The notes under the pieces were generated by a model that saw nothing but the letters and a program-made list of their open reading frames with translations, was not told the origin of the DNA and did no database searches. From positions 310,001-374,000 of the forward strand of contig NZ_JAQFIN010000004.1 in NCBI RefSeq assembly GCF_029504695.1: a stretch of DNA of 64,000 nucleotides. Direction: 5' to 3'. Shown piece by piece: positions 33,383-41,487 of the stretch (position 1 is its first letter; each line of letters begins with the position of its first letter). Source of the stretch: Parabacteroides sp. PF5-6. Lineage in GTDB: Bacteria; Bacteroidota; Bacteroidia; Bacteroidales; Tannerellaceae. Both the position numbers and the translations under genes were made by a program.

Positions 33383-34153
33383 ATGAAAGATTCCAGAAGA
33401 GATTTCCTGAAGAAGAGTATGTTGGCGGCAGCGGGGGCGCTGTTGATCCCGGAGTTGGCGAAGGCTGTTGTGCAGGAGCAGGCGGCGGTGCATGCGCCGA
33501 AGATTACTTTGAAGAAAGATGCGGTGATTATGCTGCAAGGCGATTCGATCACCGACGCGGGGCGCGATCGGGCAAACAATATCGCGAACTCCATGCCGAT
33601 GCTGGGGAGCGGGTATAGCCTGTTTATCGCCAGTCAGTTGTTGAATACCCATGCGGCGAAGCAACCCAAGGTGTACAACCGGGGCATCAGCGGCAACAAA
33701 GTGTATCAGCTGCGCGAGCGTTGGGAAGCGGAATGCCTGGCGTTCTTTCCCGATGTGGTCAGTATCCTGATCGGGGTGAACGATTACTGGCATACACTGA
33801 CCGGCGGCTACAAAGGGACAGCCGAGGTGTACGAGAACGACTACCGTAACCTGCTTGCCTATACGAAAGAGAAACTGCCGAACGTGCAATTCGTGATCTG
33901 TGAGCCTTTTGCTTTGAAAGGCGGATCGGCGATTGAAGAGCAGCGTTGGTTTCCGATGTTCGATGAATATCGCCGGATCGCAAAGAAACTGGCCGGTGAG
34001 TTCAATGCCGTATTTGTTCCTTTCCAATCCGGCTTTGATGCTGCCGTGAAGCAGGCGCCGGCTCGCTACTGGGCGGGCGACGGCGTCCATCCCGACCTCC
34101 CCGGCCGTCAACTGATGGCGGAGATGTGGATGGAAGCCACAGGACTTAAATAA
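33383..34153 (+). CDS. Tat-exported SGNH/GDSL hydrolase
   Basis: Serine esterase of the SGNH superfamily, 256 residues, probably removing acetyl or other ester groups from glycans in the periplasm. The N terminus has a twin-arginine type motif (SRRDFLKKS) followed by a hydrophobic stretch. Block I is GDSIT with nucleophile S55, block III is GVND near residue 132, and the catalytic D233 and H236 lie in GDGVHPD. It is followed convergently by a GH127 gene only 25 bases away. The role in pectin or arabinan deacetylation is inferred from neighbours. Confidence 0.87.
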   Translation: MKDSRRDFLKKSMLAAAGALLIPELAKAVVQEQAAVHAPKITLKKDAVIMLQGDSITDAGRDRANNIANSMPMLGSGYSLFIASQLLNTHAAKQPKVYNRGISGNKVYQLRERWEAECLAFFPDVVSILIGVNDYWHTLTGGYKGTAEVYENDYRNLLAYTKEKLPNVQFVICEPFALKGGSAIEEQRWFPMFDEYRRIAKKLAGEFNAVFVPFQSGFDAAVKQAPARYWAGDGVHPDLPGRQLMAEMWMEATGLK

Positions 34154-34178
34154 TGAGAAGAATGCGGTTGCCTTATGG

Positions 34179-36128
34179 TTAAGGCAACCAGACCTTCATG
34201 CGGTTGACACCTCTGTTCGACCAGGCATAGTAGGGAACCAGGCATACGGATTCGCCCGGATCTTTTGAAATGAGCGTATGGACGCCGTTCAGGAGATCGG
34301 GGCGTTTTTCTGCCGTAAAAGTGGTGGCAGGAGTAATCTTTACCTTATCGAAGCCCGGATTATCCACTTCTTCCATGCAGTAGACCAATGGTCCGCGGGT
34401 GATCGTGGTGAGCCCCCGGTTGCCTTCGATCTTTTCGTCGGCTACGACCTGGCGGACGGGCATCGGGAAGTTGAGCTCGATTTGCTCGTCGGTCCATTCG
34501 CGGGTGATAGAGAGGTAACCTTCTTCGTCCAACCGGGGTTCGATCGATTCACCGTTCAGGGAAACCGTCCAGGGCTCGCCCGATTCATTCTTATAGCTAT
34601 ACAGGGCGCCCGGCATCACTTCGTTGCGCGTCCAGCCGGGGATGCGAAACTTCAGGGTGGATGTTTGCGGACTGTCGGCTTTTACTTTCACTTTCACTGT
34701 TCCCTCCCAGGGATAGTTTGTTTCCTGTTCGATCGTTATCTTTTTCCCGTTCACCGGGATAGTCGCCTGGTTGGAGATGAAGAGATTGACATAGATCTCT
34801 CCCGCTTCGCCGGTGGCGTAGATCAGGTTGGGCACGGAAGGGATGAAACGCATCAGGTTGCTCGGGCAGCAGGAGCAATCGAACCAGGGAGCGCGTGTGC
34901 AATGGCCCCGGTTAAATTGATATTCGCCGTCCGACTCCAGGGCGCAGGGATAGAAATATTCCGTCCCTTCGAGGGAGATACCGGCAATCAGGGCATTGTA
35001 GAGGGTATGCTCCAGAATATCATGGTATTTGGCCTTTCCGGTGAGCCGGAACATGCGGTCGTACCAGTAGACGCCACCGATCGCCGCACAGGTCTCGCTA
35101 TAGGCTGTCAGGTTGGGCAATTCGTAGTTGTCGCCGAACGATTCGCCCTGGTGGCGGGCGCCCAGCCCACCGGTGACATACACCTTTTTATTCGTCACGT
35201 TGTCGAACAAGGTATGGATCGCCTTCAGGTAGTCCTTATCGTTGAAGATCGCTGCGATATCCGCCATGCCAGCATACATATATACCGCCCGGACAGCGTG
35301 TCCTACGGCCTCGTCTTGCTCTGTCACCGGCCGATGATCCTGCCAGTAGTCGCCAAACACTTTTCTGCGACTCTTATCTCCGCGCAGGTCGAGGAATTTT
35401 TTCGATAAGAGCAGATAGTCTTCTTTTCCGGTGATCTGATAGAGTTTCACCAGACCGGTTTCGATCACCTGATGACCGGGCACGGCAAAGTAATCGGGTG
35501 CGCCAAAGACTTCGACGATCAGGTCGGCATTGCGGAGTGCTATATCGAGGAAGTTCCGTTTGCCGGTCGCGTGATAATGGGCTGCTGCCGCCTCATAGAG
35601 GTGTCCGGCGTTGTAGAGCTCGTGGCTCATCTGCAGGTACGACCAGCGTGGGCCAGGTTCGACCCAGCTGCAAGGCGAGCCGTCGGGCATGATCGTGCGC
35701 CAGGTGGTCAGGTATCCGTCGGGTTCCTGTCCCTGGGCCACGATGCCGATCACCGAATCCACGTACGCTTCCAACTCTGCGTCGGGAGCCGAGATCAGGG
35801 AATAGGCGGCACCTTCGATGATCTTATAGACGTCGGTATCGTCGAAAGGCATCACGCCGATGTATTCGCCTTTCCCGCCACGCATCACTTTGCCGGCGGT
35901 GACAAAATTCTCGAAGCGCCCTTCGCTCTCACATTTGTCGAAGGCATAAGCGATGGCTTTCTTTTGGATCGTCTCAATCTTGGGTAACCAGAAGTTATCG
36001 GTCAGACTCACCTGGTTGAGGTTCACCGACTGAATCGGATAGTCGGCATACGTATTCTCCGGCTGTGGTGTGCCGCAGGCTGCAAGCAATAAAACGATTG
36101 CTGCGGATAAAATAGATGGTCGTTTCAT
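34179..36128 (-). CDS. GH127 beta-L-arabinofuranosidase lipoprotein
   Basis: Third GH127 (DUF1680) protein, 649 residues, with a lipobox LLLAAC (C18), so membrane-anchored unlike the other two. The (alpha/alpha)6 barrel holds SETCAAIGG (metal glutamate and cysteine) and C420-C421 in CSCCPSN, matching the HypBA1 nucleophile region. Overall it is closer to the 824-residue copy than to the 681-residue copy. It lacks the discoidin-like tail. Divergent from the GH2 gene at 36227, with facing -7 boxes between them, so the two may be co-regulated. Confidence 0.88.
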   Translation of the reverse strand: MKRPSILSAAIVLLLAACGTPQPENTYADYPIQSVNLNQVSLTDNFWLPKIETIQKKAIAYAFDKCESEGRFENFVTAGKVMRGGKGEYIGVMPFDDTDVYKIIEGAAYSLISAPDAELEAYVDSVIGIVAQGQEPDGYLTTWRTIMPDGSPCSWVEPGPRWSYLQMSHELYNAGHLYEAAAAHYHATGKRNFLDIALRNADLIVEVFGAPDYFAVPGHQVIETGLVKLYQITGKEDYLLLSKKFLDLRGDKSRRKVFGDYWQDHRPVTEQDEAVGHAVRAVYMYAGMADIAAIFNDKDYLKAIHTLFDNVTNKKVYVTGGLGARHQGESFGDNYELPNLTAYSETCAAIGGVYWYDRMFRLTGKAKYHDILEHTLYNALIAGISLEGTEYFYPCALESDGEYQFNRGHCTRAPWFDCSCCPSNLMRFIPSVPNLIYATGEAGEIYVNLFISNQATIPVNGKKITIEQETNYPWEGTVKVKVKADSPQTSTLKFRIPGWTRNEVMPGALYSYKNESGEPWTVSLNGESIEPRLDEEGYLSITREWTDEQIELNFPMPVRQVVADEKIEGNRGLTTITRGPLVYCMEEVDNPGFDKVKITPATTFTAEKRPDLLNGVHTLISKDPGESVCLVPYYAWSNRGVNRMKVWLP

Positions 36129-36149
36129 GGTTTTTTATGTTTCTCACGG

Positions 36150-36208
36150 CAAAGATAGAATAATTATTATGCAGAAATAGAGGTGAGTAAAGATTATTTG
36201 TATATTTG
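36150..36208. promoter_or_regulatory. Divergent -7 boxes between GH127 and GH2
   Basis: The minus strand has TATCTTTG (36157-36150), 21 bases before the GH127 start. The plus strand has TATATTTG (36201-36208), 18 bases before the GH2 start. Both match TAnnTTTG. Clear -33 elements are not seen, suggesting activator dependence. Confidence 0.6.
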
Positions 36209-36226
36209 ATACTTAAAAACAATCGT

Positions 36227-39091
36227 ATGATGAAGAACTACCTATTTTCGTTTATCTGTGTGTTATTTCTCGGTCTGTATACCGCTTGCACATCTCAGCC
36301 GCAACCGCGTGCGCATCTTTCTCTGGAAGGAATATGGGGATTACAGTTGGATTCTTTGGATGTCGGGATGGCAGCGAATTGGGCGCAAACGACTTTCGCG
36401 GACTCTTTGTCTTTGCCGGGAACAACGGATGTAGCCCGGAAAGGAGTATATAATACCGATCATTCGAACACCACCGCTTTGTCGCGCGCATATACCTATG
36501 TGGGCAAAGCCTGGTATAAGAAAGAAGTGATGATCCCCGCCGACTGGAGCGGGAAGGAGATTGTGCTGGTTTTGGAACGGACCAAGCCGACGGATGTCTG
36601 GGTCGACGGGCAGTATGTGGGGAAGAATGACAATGTCTCGACTGCCCAGGTTTATGATTTGAGTAAATATATGACTCCCGGTTCCCACCAACTCGTGATC
36701 CGGGTCGACAATGGCGAGTCGGTTCCCCCGCAGGTGATCACCAGCTCGCATGCCTATACCGAATCGACGCAAACCAACTGGAACGGCATCATCGGAGCGC
36801 TCTATCTCGAAGCCCGTGCACCGCTGCATCTGGCAGATATCCGCGTTACGCCGCGTCTCGCCGGCAAGAAGGTCGAGGTAAAGATCCATATCGCCCATCC
36901 GGAGCAGATCACCGAAGGCATGGCTGTCCGTCTGGAGGCTTCGGCCTGGAATACGGATAAAAAGCATCAGGTACGGGCAGCGACATATCCGCTGCAGAAG
37001 GGAGAAGGCCAGTATACGTTCGACTACGCGTTGGGAGAGGAGGCTTTATTTTGGAGTGCGTTCGATCCGGCGTTGTATCAACTGAAAGTGTCGCTGGAAG
37101 ACTATGATTACCAGGAGGTGACATTTGGCCTTCGGGAGTTTGGGGTGCGGGGCACGCAGTTTGTGATCAACGACCAGCTGACTTTCCTCCGCGGCAAGCA
37201 CGATGCCTGTGTTTTCCCTTTGACGGCTCATGTGGCGATGGATGTCGATGCCTGGCGCCATTACTTCCAGGTGTGTAAGTCGTATGGGATCAATCATTGC
37301 CGCTTCCACTCCTGGTGTCCGCCCCGTGCCTGTTTTGAGGCGGCGGATATCGAAGGGATCTACCTGCAGCCCGAATTGCCTTTCTGGGGATCCTTACATC
37401 AGGACGATGAACGGCTGACGACTTTCCTGCATAAAGAAGGCGTGAACATTCAGCAGGCTTATGGCAACCATGCCTCTTTTGTCTTGTTCGCGCTGGGCAA
37501 TGAACTATCGGGCGATCTGGAGGTGATGGAATCGCTGACCCGCTCTTTCCGCGCGGTCGACGACAGGCATCTCTATGCCTATGGCTCGAATAATTATCTG
37601 GGCTTCCGCGGACAGATCCCCGGTGAAGATTTCCTGGTGACCTGCCGCATCGGTGGAGCCGAATGGGAGAGCTTCCGGACCCACACCCGCGGCTCGTTCT
37701 CTTTTGCCGATGCCTACGATGGCGGATACCTCAACCATACGTATCCCAACTCGGTGATGAATTTTGATTCCGCCGTTGCCGGCTGTTCCGTGCCGGTGAT
37801 CAGCCACGAGACCGGGCAGTTCCAGGTCTATCCCAATTATAAAGAAATGGAGAAATACACGGGTGTCTTGCGCCCGGACAATATGGAGATCTTCCGCAAA
37901 CGCCTGGAAGAAGCCGGTATGCTGGATCAGGCCGATGATTTCTTTAAGGCCTCCGGACGCTGGTCGGCTCTTTTGTATAAGGCGGATATCGAGATGGACC
38001 TGCGCACGAAAGGCTTTGGCGGTTTCCAGTTGCTCGATCTGCAGGATTATCCCGGACAGGGCTCTGCCTATGTGGGGATCCTGGATGCTTTTATGGACAA
38101 TAAGGGACATATCACGCCGGAGGAATGGCGGGAGTTTTGCAATGATGTTGTCCCGTTGTTTGTGACCGAGAAGTTTTGCCTGACCCACGACGAAGCGCTG
38201 TCGGGAAAGATCCTGATTGCCGACTATTCGCCTGCGGCTTTGACCGGTAAGACGGTCGACTGGCGATTGACGGGCGCGGATGGGGAAATGATCGATCAGG
38301 GGCAACTCCCGATCGAACGGACGGAAAAAGGCCTGGTCGAGGTTGGAAATATTAACCCGCAGATCTCCTCCGTAAAGAAAGCGGCAAAAGTCACGCTGGA
38401 GATCGCGATCGCGGATACGGACTATCGCAATCATTATCCGCTCTGGATCTATCCGGCGCGTACGGAAATACAAATACCGGAAGAGATCACCCTGACCCGC
38501 GCGTTGGATGCTCCGGCGATTGCCGCGTTGCGCAAAGGCGGTAAGGTATTGTGGTTTCCCCGGAAAGAACAGATGAAACACCTGACGGTTGGCGCCCTGT
38601 TCCAGACCGATTACTGGAACTACCGGATGTTTAGTAGCATCTGCGAACGGATCGGCAAGCCGGTATCCCCCGGGACGATGGGCTTATTGATCGAACCCCG
38701 TCACCCGCTGTTCGACGACTTCCCTACGGATTATCATACGCACTGGCAATGGTTCCCGATCATCAAAGAGAGTTATCCGATGATTCTCGACCGGATGCCG
38801 GCCGATTATCGCCCGATCGTGCAGGTGATCGATAATATCGAACGCAACCATAAATTGGGGCTGGTGTTCGAACTGAGTGTCGAAGGGGGTAAGCTGTTGG
38901 TGTGTATGTCCGATCTGGAAGCTGTGGAAGACAAACCGGAAGCCCGGCAGTTCTACAAAAGCCTGATCAACTATATGCAATCCGACGCGTTCGCACCCTC
39001 CACGTCCATGGATTTCGCTTCCGTTCAGGACTTGTTTTCTAAAGGTGTGCAGACCGGAAAGATCGCGGTGCTCGAGAATATATCCTATTAG
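36227..39091 (+). CDS. GH2 family glycosidase lipoprotein with GATase-like C-terminal domain
   Basis: Predicted beta-galactosidase/glucuronidase-type GH2 enzyme, 954 residues from ATG 36227. Lipobox LYTAC (C21). The sugar-binding jelly roll covers about 30-210, the Ig-like domain about 215-310, and the TIM barrel about 315-600. Acid/base E426 is in ALGNELSG and nucleophile E528 in ISHETGQF. The C-terminal 200 residues (about 750-945) resemble a glutamine-amidotransferase-like domain without visible catalytic cysteine (LRKGGKVLWFPRK, VEGGKLLVCMSDLE). Divergent from the GH127 gene; both may act on the same arabinose- or galactose-bearing side chain. Confidence 0.87.
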   Translation: MMKNYLFSFICVLFLGLYTACTSQPQPRAHLSLEGIWGLQLDSLDVGMAANWAQTTFADSLSLPGTTDVARKGVYNTDHSNTTALSRAYTYVGKAWYKKEVMIPADWSGKEIVLVLERTKPTDVWVDGQYVGKNDNVSTAQVYDLSKYMTPGSHQLVIRVDNGESVPPQVITSSHAYTESTQTNWNGIIGALYLEARAPLHLADIRVTPRLAGKKVEVKIHIAHPEQITEGMAVRLEASAWNTDKKHQVRAATYPLQKGEGQYTFDYALGEEALFWSAFDPALYQLKVSLEDYDYQEVTFGLREFGVRGTQFVINDQLTFLRGKHDACVFPLTAHVAMDVDAWRHYFQVCKSYGINHCRFHSWCPPRACFEAADIEGIYLQPELPFWGSLHQDDERLTTFLHKEGVNIQQAYGNHASFVLFALGNELSGDLEVMESLTRSFRAVDDRHLYAYGSNNYLGFRGQIPGEDFLVTCRIGGAEWESFRTHTRGSFSFADAYDGGYLNHTYPNSVMNFDSAVAGCSVPVISHETGQFQVYPNYKEMEKYTGVLRPDNMEIFRKRLEEAGMLDQADDFFKASGRWSALLYKADIEMDLRTKGFGGFQLLDLQDYPGQGSAYVGILDAFMDNKGHITPEEWREFCNDVVPLFVTEKFCLTHDEALSGKILIADYSPAALTGKTVDWRLTGADGEMIDQGQLPIERTEKGLVEVGNINPQISSVKKAAKVTLEIAIADTDYRNHYPLWIYPARTEIQIPEEITLTRALDAPAIAALRKGGKVLWFPRKEQMKHLTVGALFQTDYWNYRMFSSICERIGKPVSPGTMGLLIEPRHPLFDDFPTDYHTHWQWFPIIKESYPMILDRMPADYRPIVQVIDNIERNHKLGLVFELSVEGGKLLVCMSDLEAVEDKPEARQFYKSLINYMQSDAFAPSTSMDFASVQDLFSKGVQTGKIAVLENISY

Positions 39092-39108
39092 GAACATGCC
39101 TCTCAAAA

Positions 39109-39316
39109 AAAGGCCGCCGGAGTTTTGAAAAAGGCTGCCGGAGTTTTAAAAAAGGCCGCCGGCCTTTTTGGAAACTCCGGCGGCCTTTTCCGCAACCCCC
39201 TACACATAAAAGTTTTTACCCTGCTCTTCACCTTTCACCCTTCACCCGAAACGCTGATCAATACAGGGATCTGGGTGAAAGGTGAAAGGTGAAGGCCGGG
39301 GTAAAAACTTTTTTGG
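39109..39316. repeat. Mosaic intergenic repeat, copy D
   Basis: Four 21-bp GC-rich units start at 39109, 39130, 39151 and 39172. The hairpin module follows: AAAAGTTTTTACCC (39210-39223) pairs with GGGTAAAAACTTTT (39299-39312), and CTTCACCTTTCACCC pairs with GGGTGAAAGGTGAAG. The enclosed loop holds the conserved CTGATCAATACAGGGATCT. No 22-bp units are present. It sits between the convergent GH2 and MFS genes and could act as a two-way terminator. Confidence 0.85.
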
Positions 39317-39318
39317 GG

Positions 39319-40470
39319 TTAGGTGTTTTTGAGTTTTCCCGTGAAGGCAAATAGATATAATACACCGAAGGACATAACGATCAGTGCACCCACCTGGGTT
39401 TGCATCGCGTCGGAGGCAATACCCATGATCAACGGGAAGATTGTTCCGCCGAAGAGGCCCATGATCAAAAGGCCGGACACTTCGTTTTTCTTGTCGGGGC
39501 GGTTCAACAGGGCTTGCGACATGATGATGGGGAAGATGTTCGAATTGCCAAACCCGATCAGACCAATGCAGACATAGATCGAAGTCAGGTCGCCGAGGAA
39601 GAACAAGCCTCCGAAACCCAACACCATCGCCACCACGCTGACGAGGAAGAACAGGCGCGAGGAAAACTTCGCCAGGATAAAGGTGCCCAACAGACAGCCG
39701 ATGGTGCGGAAAAGGAAATACACGCTGGTGGCATAACCCGCAGCCGAGAGGTCCATATCCAGGCGTTCGATCAGGATCTTCGGCGCCGTCACGTTCACCC
39801 CCACATCGATGCCCACATGACACATAATGCCCAGGAAAGAAAGGAAAATCATCTTATCACCCAATAACGCAAAGCACTGGGCGAAGGTGGAAGTTTCCCC
39901 TTTCTCGTCCTGTTCTTTGATCTCTACCGTGCTCAAGCCGAGGATCGCCAGTACGGCAATGGCCATAAAGATCGGGAAGAGGAATTTCCAATCCCCAAAC
40001 GAAGCGGCGGCCCAGGCCGCGATGATGGGTGCCAGAAACGAGGCGATCGCTTTGACGAACTGCCCGAAGGTCATGCTGCTGGCCAGGCGTTCGTTGCTGA
40101 CGATATTGGAGAGCAAGGGGTTCAGGGACGTTTGCATCAATGCATTGCCAATACCCAAGAGGGAAAAAGAGATCAGCATGGAAATAAAAGAATAGCTGAT
40201 CAACGGCAAAACGAGAGAGACCGCTGTGACGGCCAGGCTGAGCAATACGGTCTTCCGCCGGCCGATCCGGTTCATCAGTATGCCGGTCGGCACCGAGAAG
40301 ATCAGGAACCAGAAGAAGACCATCGACGGGAAGAGGTTGGCCAGGGTATCCGACAGATCGAAGTCGGCCTTGACATAGTTGGTGGCGATGCCGACCAGGT
40401 CGACGAAGCCCATCACGAAGAAGGCCAGCATGATGGGGATGAGTTTGAAGAATATGTTTTTTTCTTTCAT
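39319..40470 (-). CDS. MFS sugar transporter
   Basis: Inner-membrane major facilitator permease of 383 residues with about 12 hydrophobic segments. The MFS loop motif between TM2 and TM3 is seen in MNRIGRRKTV. It resembles the FucP/sugar:proton group. As the last gene of the fructan-type operon, downstream of the fructokinase gene, it is the likely fructose importer (the B. thetaiotaomicron fructan locus has the same pairing). A double-hairpin repeat fills the 122-base gap to the kinase gene. Confidence 0.88.
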   Translation of the reverse strand: MKEKNIFFKLIPIMLAFFVMGFVDLVGIATNYVKADFDLSDTLANLFPSMVFFWFLIFSVPTGILMNRIGRRKTVLLSLAVTAVSLVLPLISYSFISMLISFSLLGIGNALMQTSLNPLLSNIVSNERLASSMTFGQFVKAIASFLAPIIAAWAAASFGDWKFLFPIFMAIAVLAILGLSTVEIKEQDEKGETSTFAQCFALLGDKMIFLSFLGIMCHVGIDVGVNVTAPKILIERLDMDLSAAGYATSVYFLFRTIGCLLGTFILAKFSSRLFFLVSVVAMVLGFGGLFFLGDLTSIYVCIGLIGFGNSNIFPIIMSQALLNRPDKKNEVSGLLIMGLFGGTIFPLIMGIASDAMQTQVGALIVMSFGVLYLFAFTGKLKNT

Positions 40471-40500
40471 TGTTTTAATTTTTATAAGAGGACATTAAAG

Positions 40501-40566
40501 AAAACAACCTCTCCACCACCGCAAGCGGCGGTCCCCCTCTCCTGGCCAGGAGAGGAGCCGAGATAG
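40501..40566 (+). repeat. Double-hairpin repeat, third copy
   Basis: Same family as 7620-7763: an ACAACC start, a CACCGCAAGCGGCGG hairpin and a CTCTCCTGGCCAGGAGAG hairpin, then CGAGATAG. Both stems have changed relative to the other copies yet stay paired. It lies between the MFS and fructokinase genes. Confidence 0.8.
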
Positions 40567-40570
40567 CTTC

Positions 40571-40612
40571 ATTAATTGTCAATTATCAATTATCAATTAT
40601 CAATTGTCAATT
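40571..40612. repeat. AT-rich palindromic repeat overlapping the fructokinase 3' end
   Basis: ATTGTCAATTATCAATTATC-type units, self-complementary, cover the last codons and stop of the kinase gene (stop at 40593-40595). Different AT-rich units mark two other junctions of this operon, at 43062-43104 and 44832-44868. Confidence 0.65.
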
Positions 40613-41480
40613 CGTATGCCGGCCAAGCCCCCTGTTGTGTACAAACAAAGGCTGCTATCTCGACCGCTTTTTGATGCGCTTCGCGAAGGGAGCGCCCTGT
40701 CAGGATCGAATAGACAAAAGCTCCGGAGAAAGAGTCGCCGGCACCTACCGTATCGGCTACCGTCACCTTCGGGGTGGCGAGGGTCGAGGATTCTTCCGGC
40801 GAATAGATCGTGCTGAACCGGCTGCCTCCGGTCAGAATCAGGTAACGCAATCCATATTCCCGCATAAACCAGCGGCATACTTCTTCGTCACTCCCTTCCA
40901 GGCCGAACATCGGGCGCAACAGGAGGAGCTCCTCGTCGTTCAGTTTGAAGACATTCGCTTTCTTCAATGACGCTTCGATCAGTTCTTTACTGTAATAATG
41001 CTGGCGGATATTGATATCGAAGAAACGCAAGGCTTCTTCTTTCGCGTAACCGAGCAATGCCGTGATCGTCTCGTGGGCTACCGGTGAACGCTGCGCCAGG
41101 GTGCCGAAGCAGATGGCATCCGCCTGTTTCACCAGCTCGATCGCCTGTTGGGTCAACGGCAGATAGTCCCAGGCGACCCCTTCGATGATGGTGTACGTGG
41201 GCGAGCCGTTGTCGAGTTCCACCAGTACGCTTCCGGTAGGATGCTCCACCTTCTCGATATAATTGCCGATCCGGTTCTTCTCGAGCTCCATAATGATCTC
41301 GGTGCCGAAAACATCATTGCCTACGGCGCTGATTGCACACCCTTCGGCGCCCATCTGCGTGGCATGATAGACGAAGTTGATCGGAGCGCCTCCCGCTTTC
41401 TTCCGGTCCGGGAAGACATCCCAGAGCAGTTCGCCAATACCGACGACCACCGGCTTCTTTGTTTCTTTATCTTGTGACAT
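40593..41480 (-). CDS. Fructokinase (PfkB family)
   Basis: Cytosolic ATP-dependent sugar kinase of the PfkB/ribokinase family, 295 residues, phosphorylating imported fructose. The N-terminal signature is GELLWDVFPDRKKAGGAPIN and the C-terminal catalytic signature is DTVGAGDSFSGAF, whose GAGD aspartate is the base. I chose ATG 41480 (MSQDKETKKP); the frame extends ten codons into the GH32 gene end. The start lies 7 bases after the GH32 stop, so they are co-transcribed. The last residues (ELTIDN) are encoded by an AT-rich repeat, so the natural C terminus may have been replaced. Confidence 0.92.
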   Translation of the reverse strand: MSQDKETKKPVVVGIGELLWDVFPDRKKAGGAPINFVYHATQMGAEGCAISAVGNDVFGTEIIMELEKNRIGNYIEKVEHPTGSVLVELDNGSPTYTIIEGVAWDYLPLTQQAIELVKQADAICFGTLAQRSPVAHETITALLGYAKEEALRFFDINIRQHYYSKELIEASLKKANVFKLNDEELLLLRPMFGLEGSDEEVCRWFMREYGLRYLILTGGSRFSTIYSPEESSTLATPKVTVADTVGAGDSFSGAFVYSILTGRSLREAHQKAVEIAAFVCTQQGAWPAYELTIDN

Positions 41481-41487
41481 AATGGGA

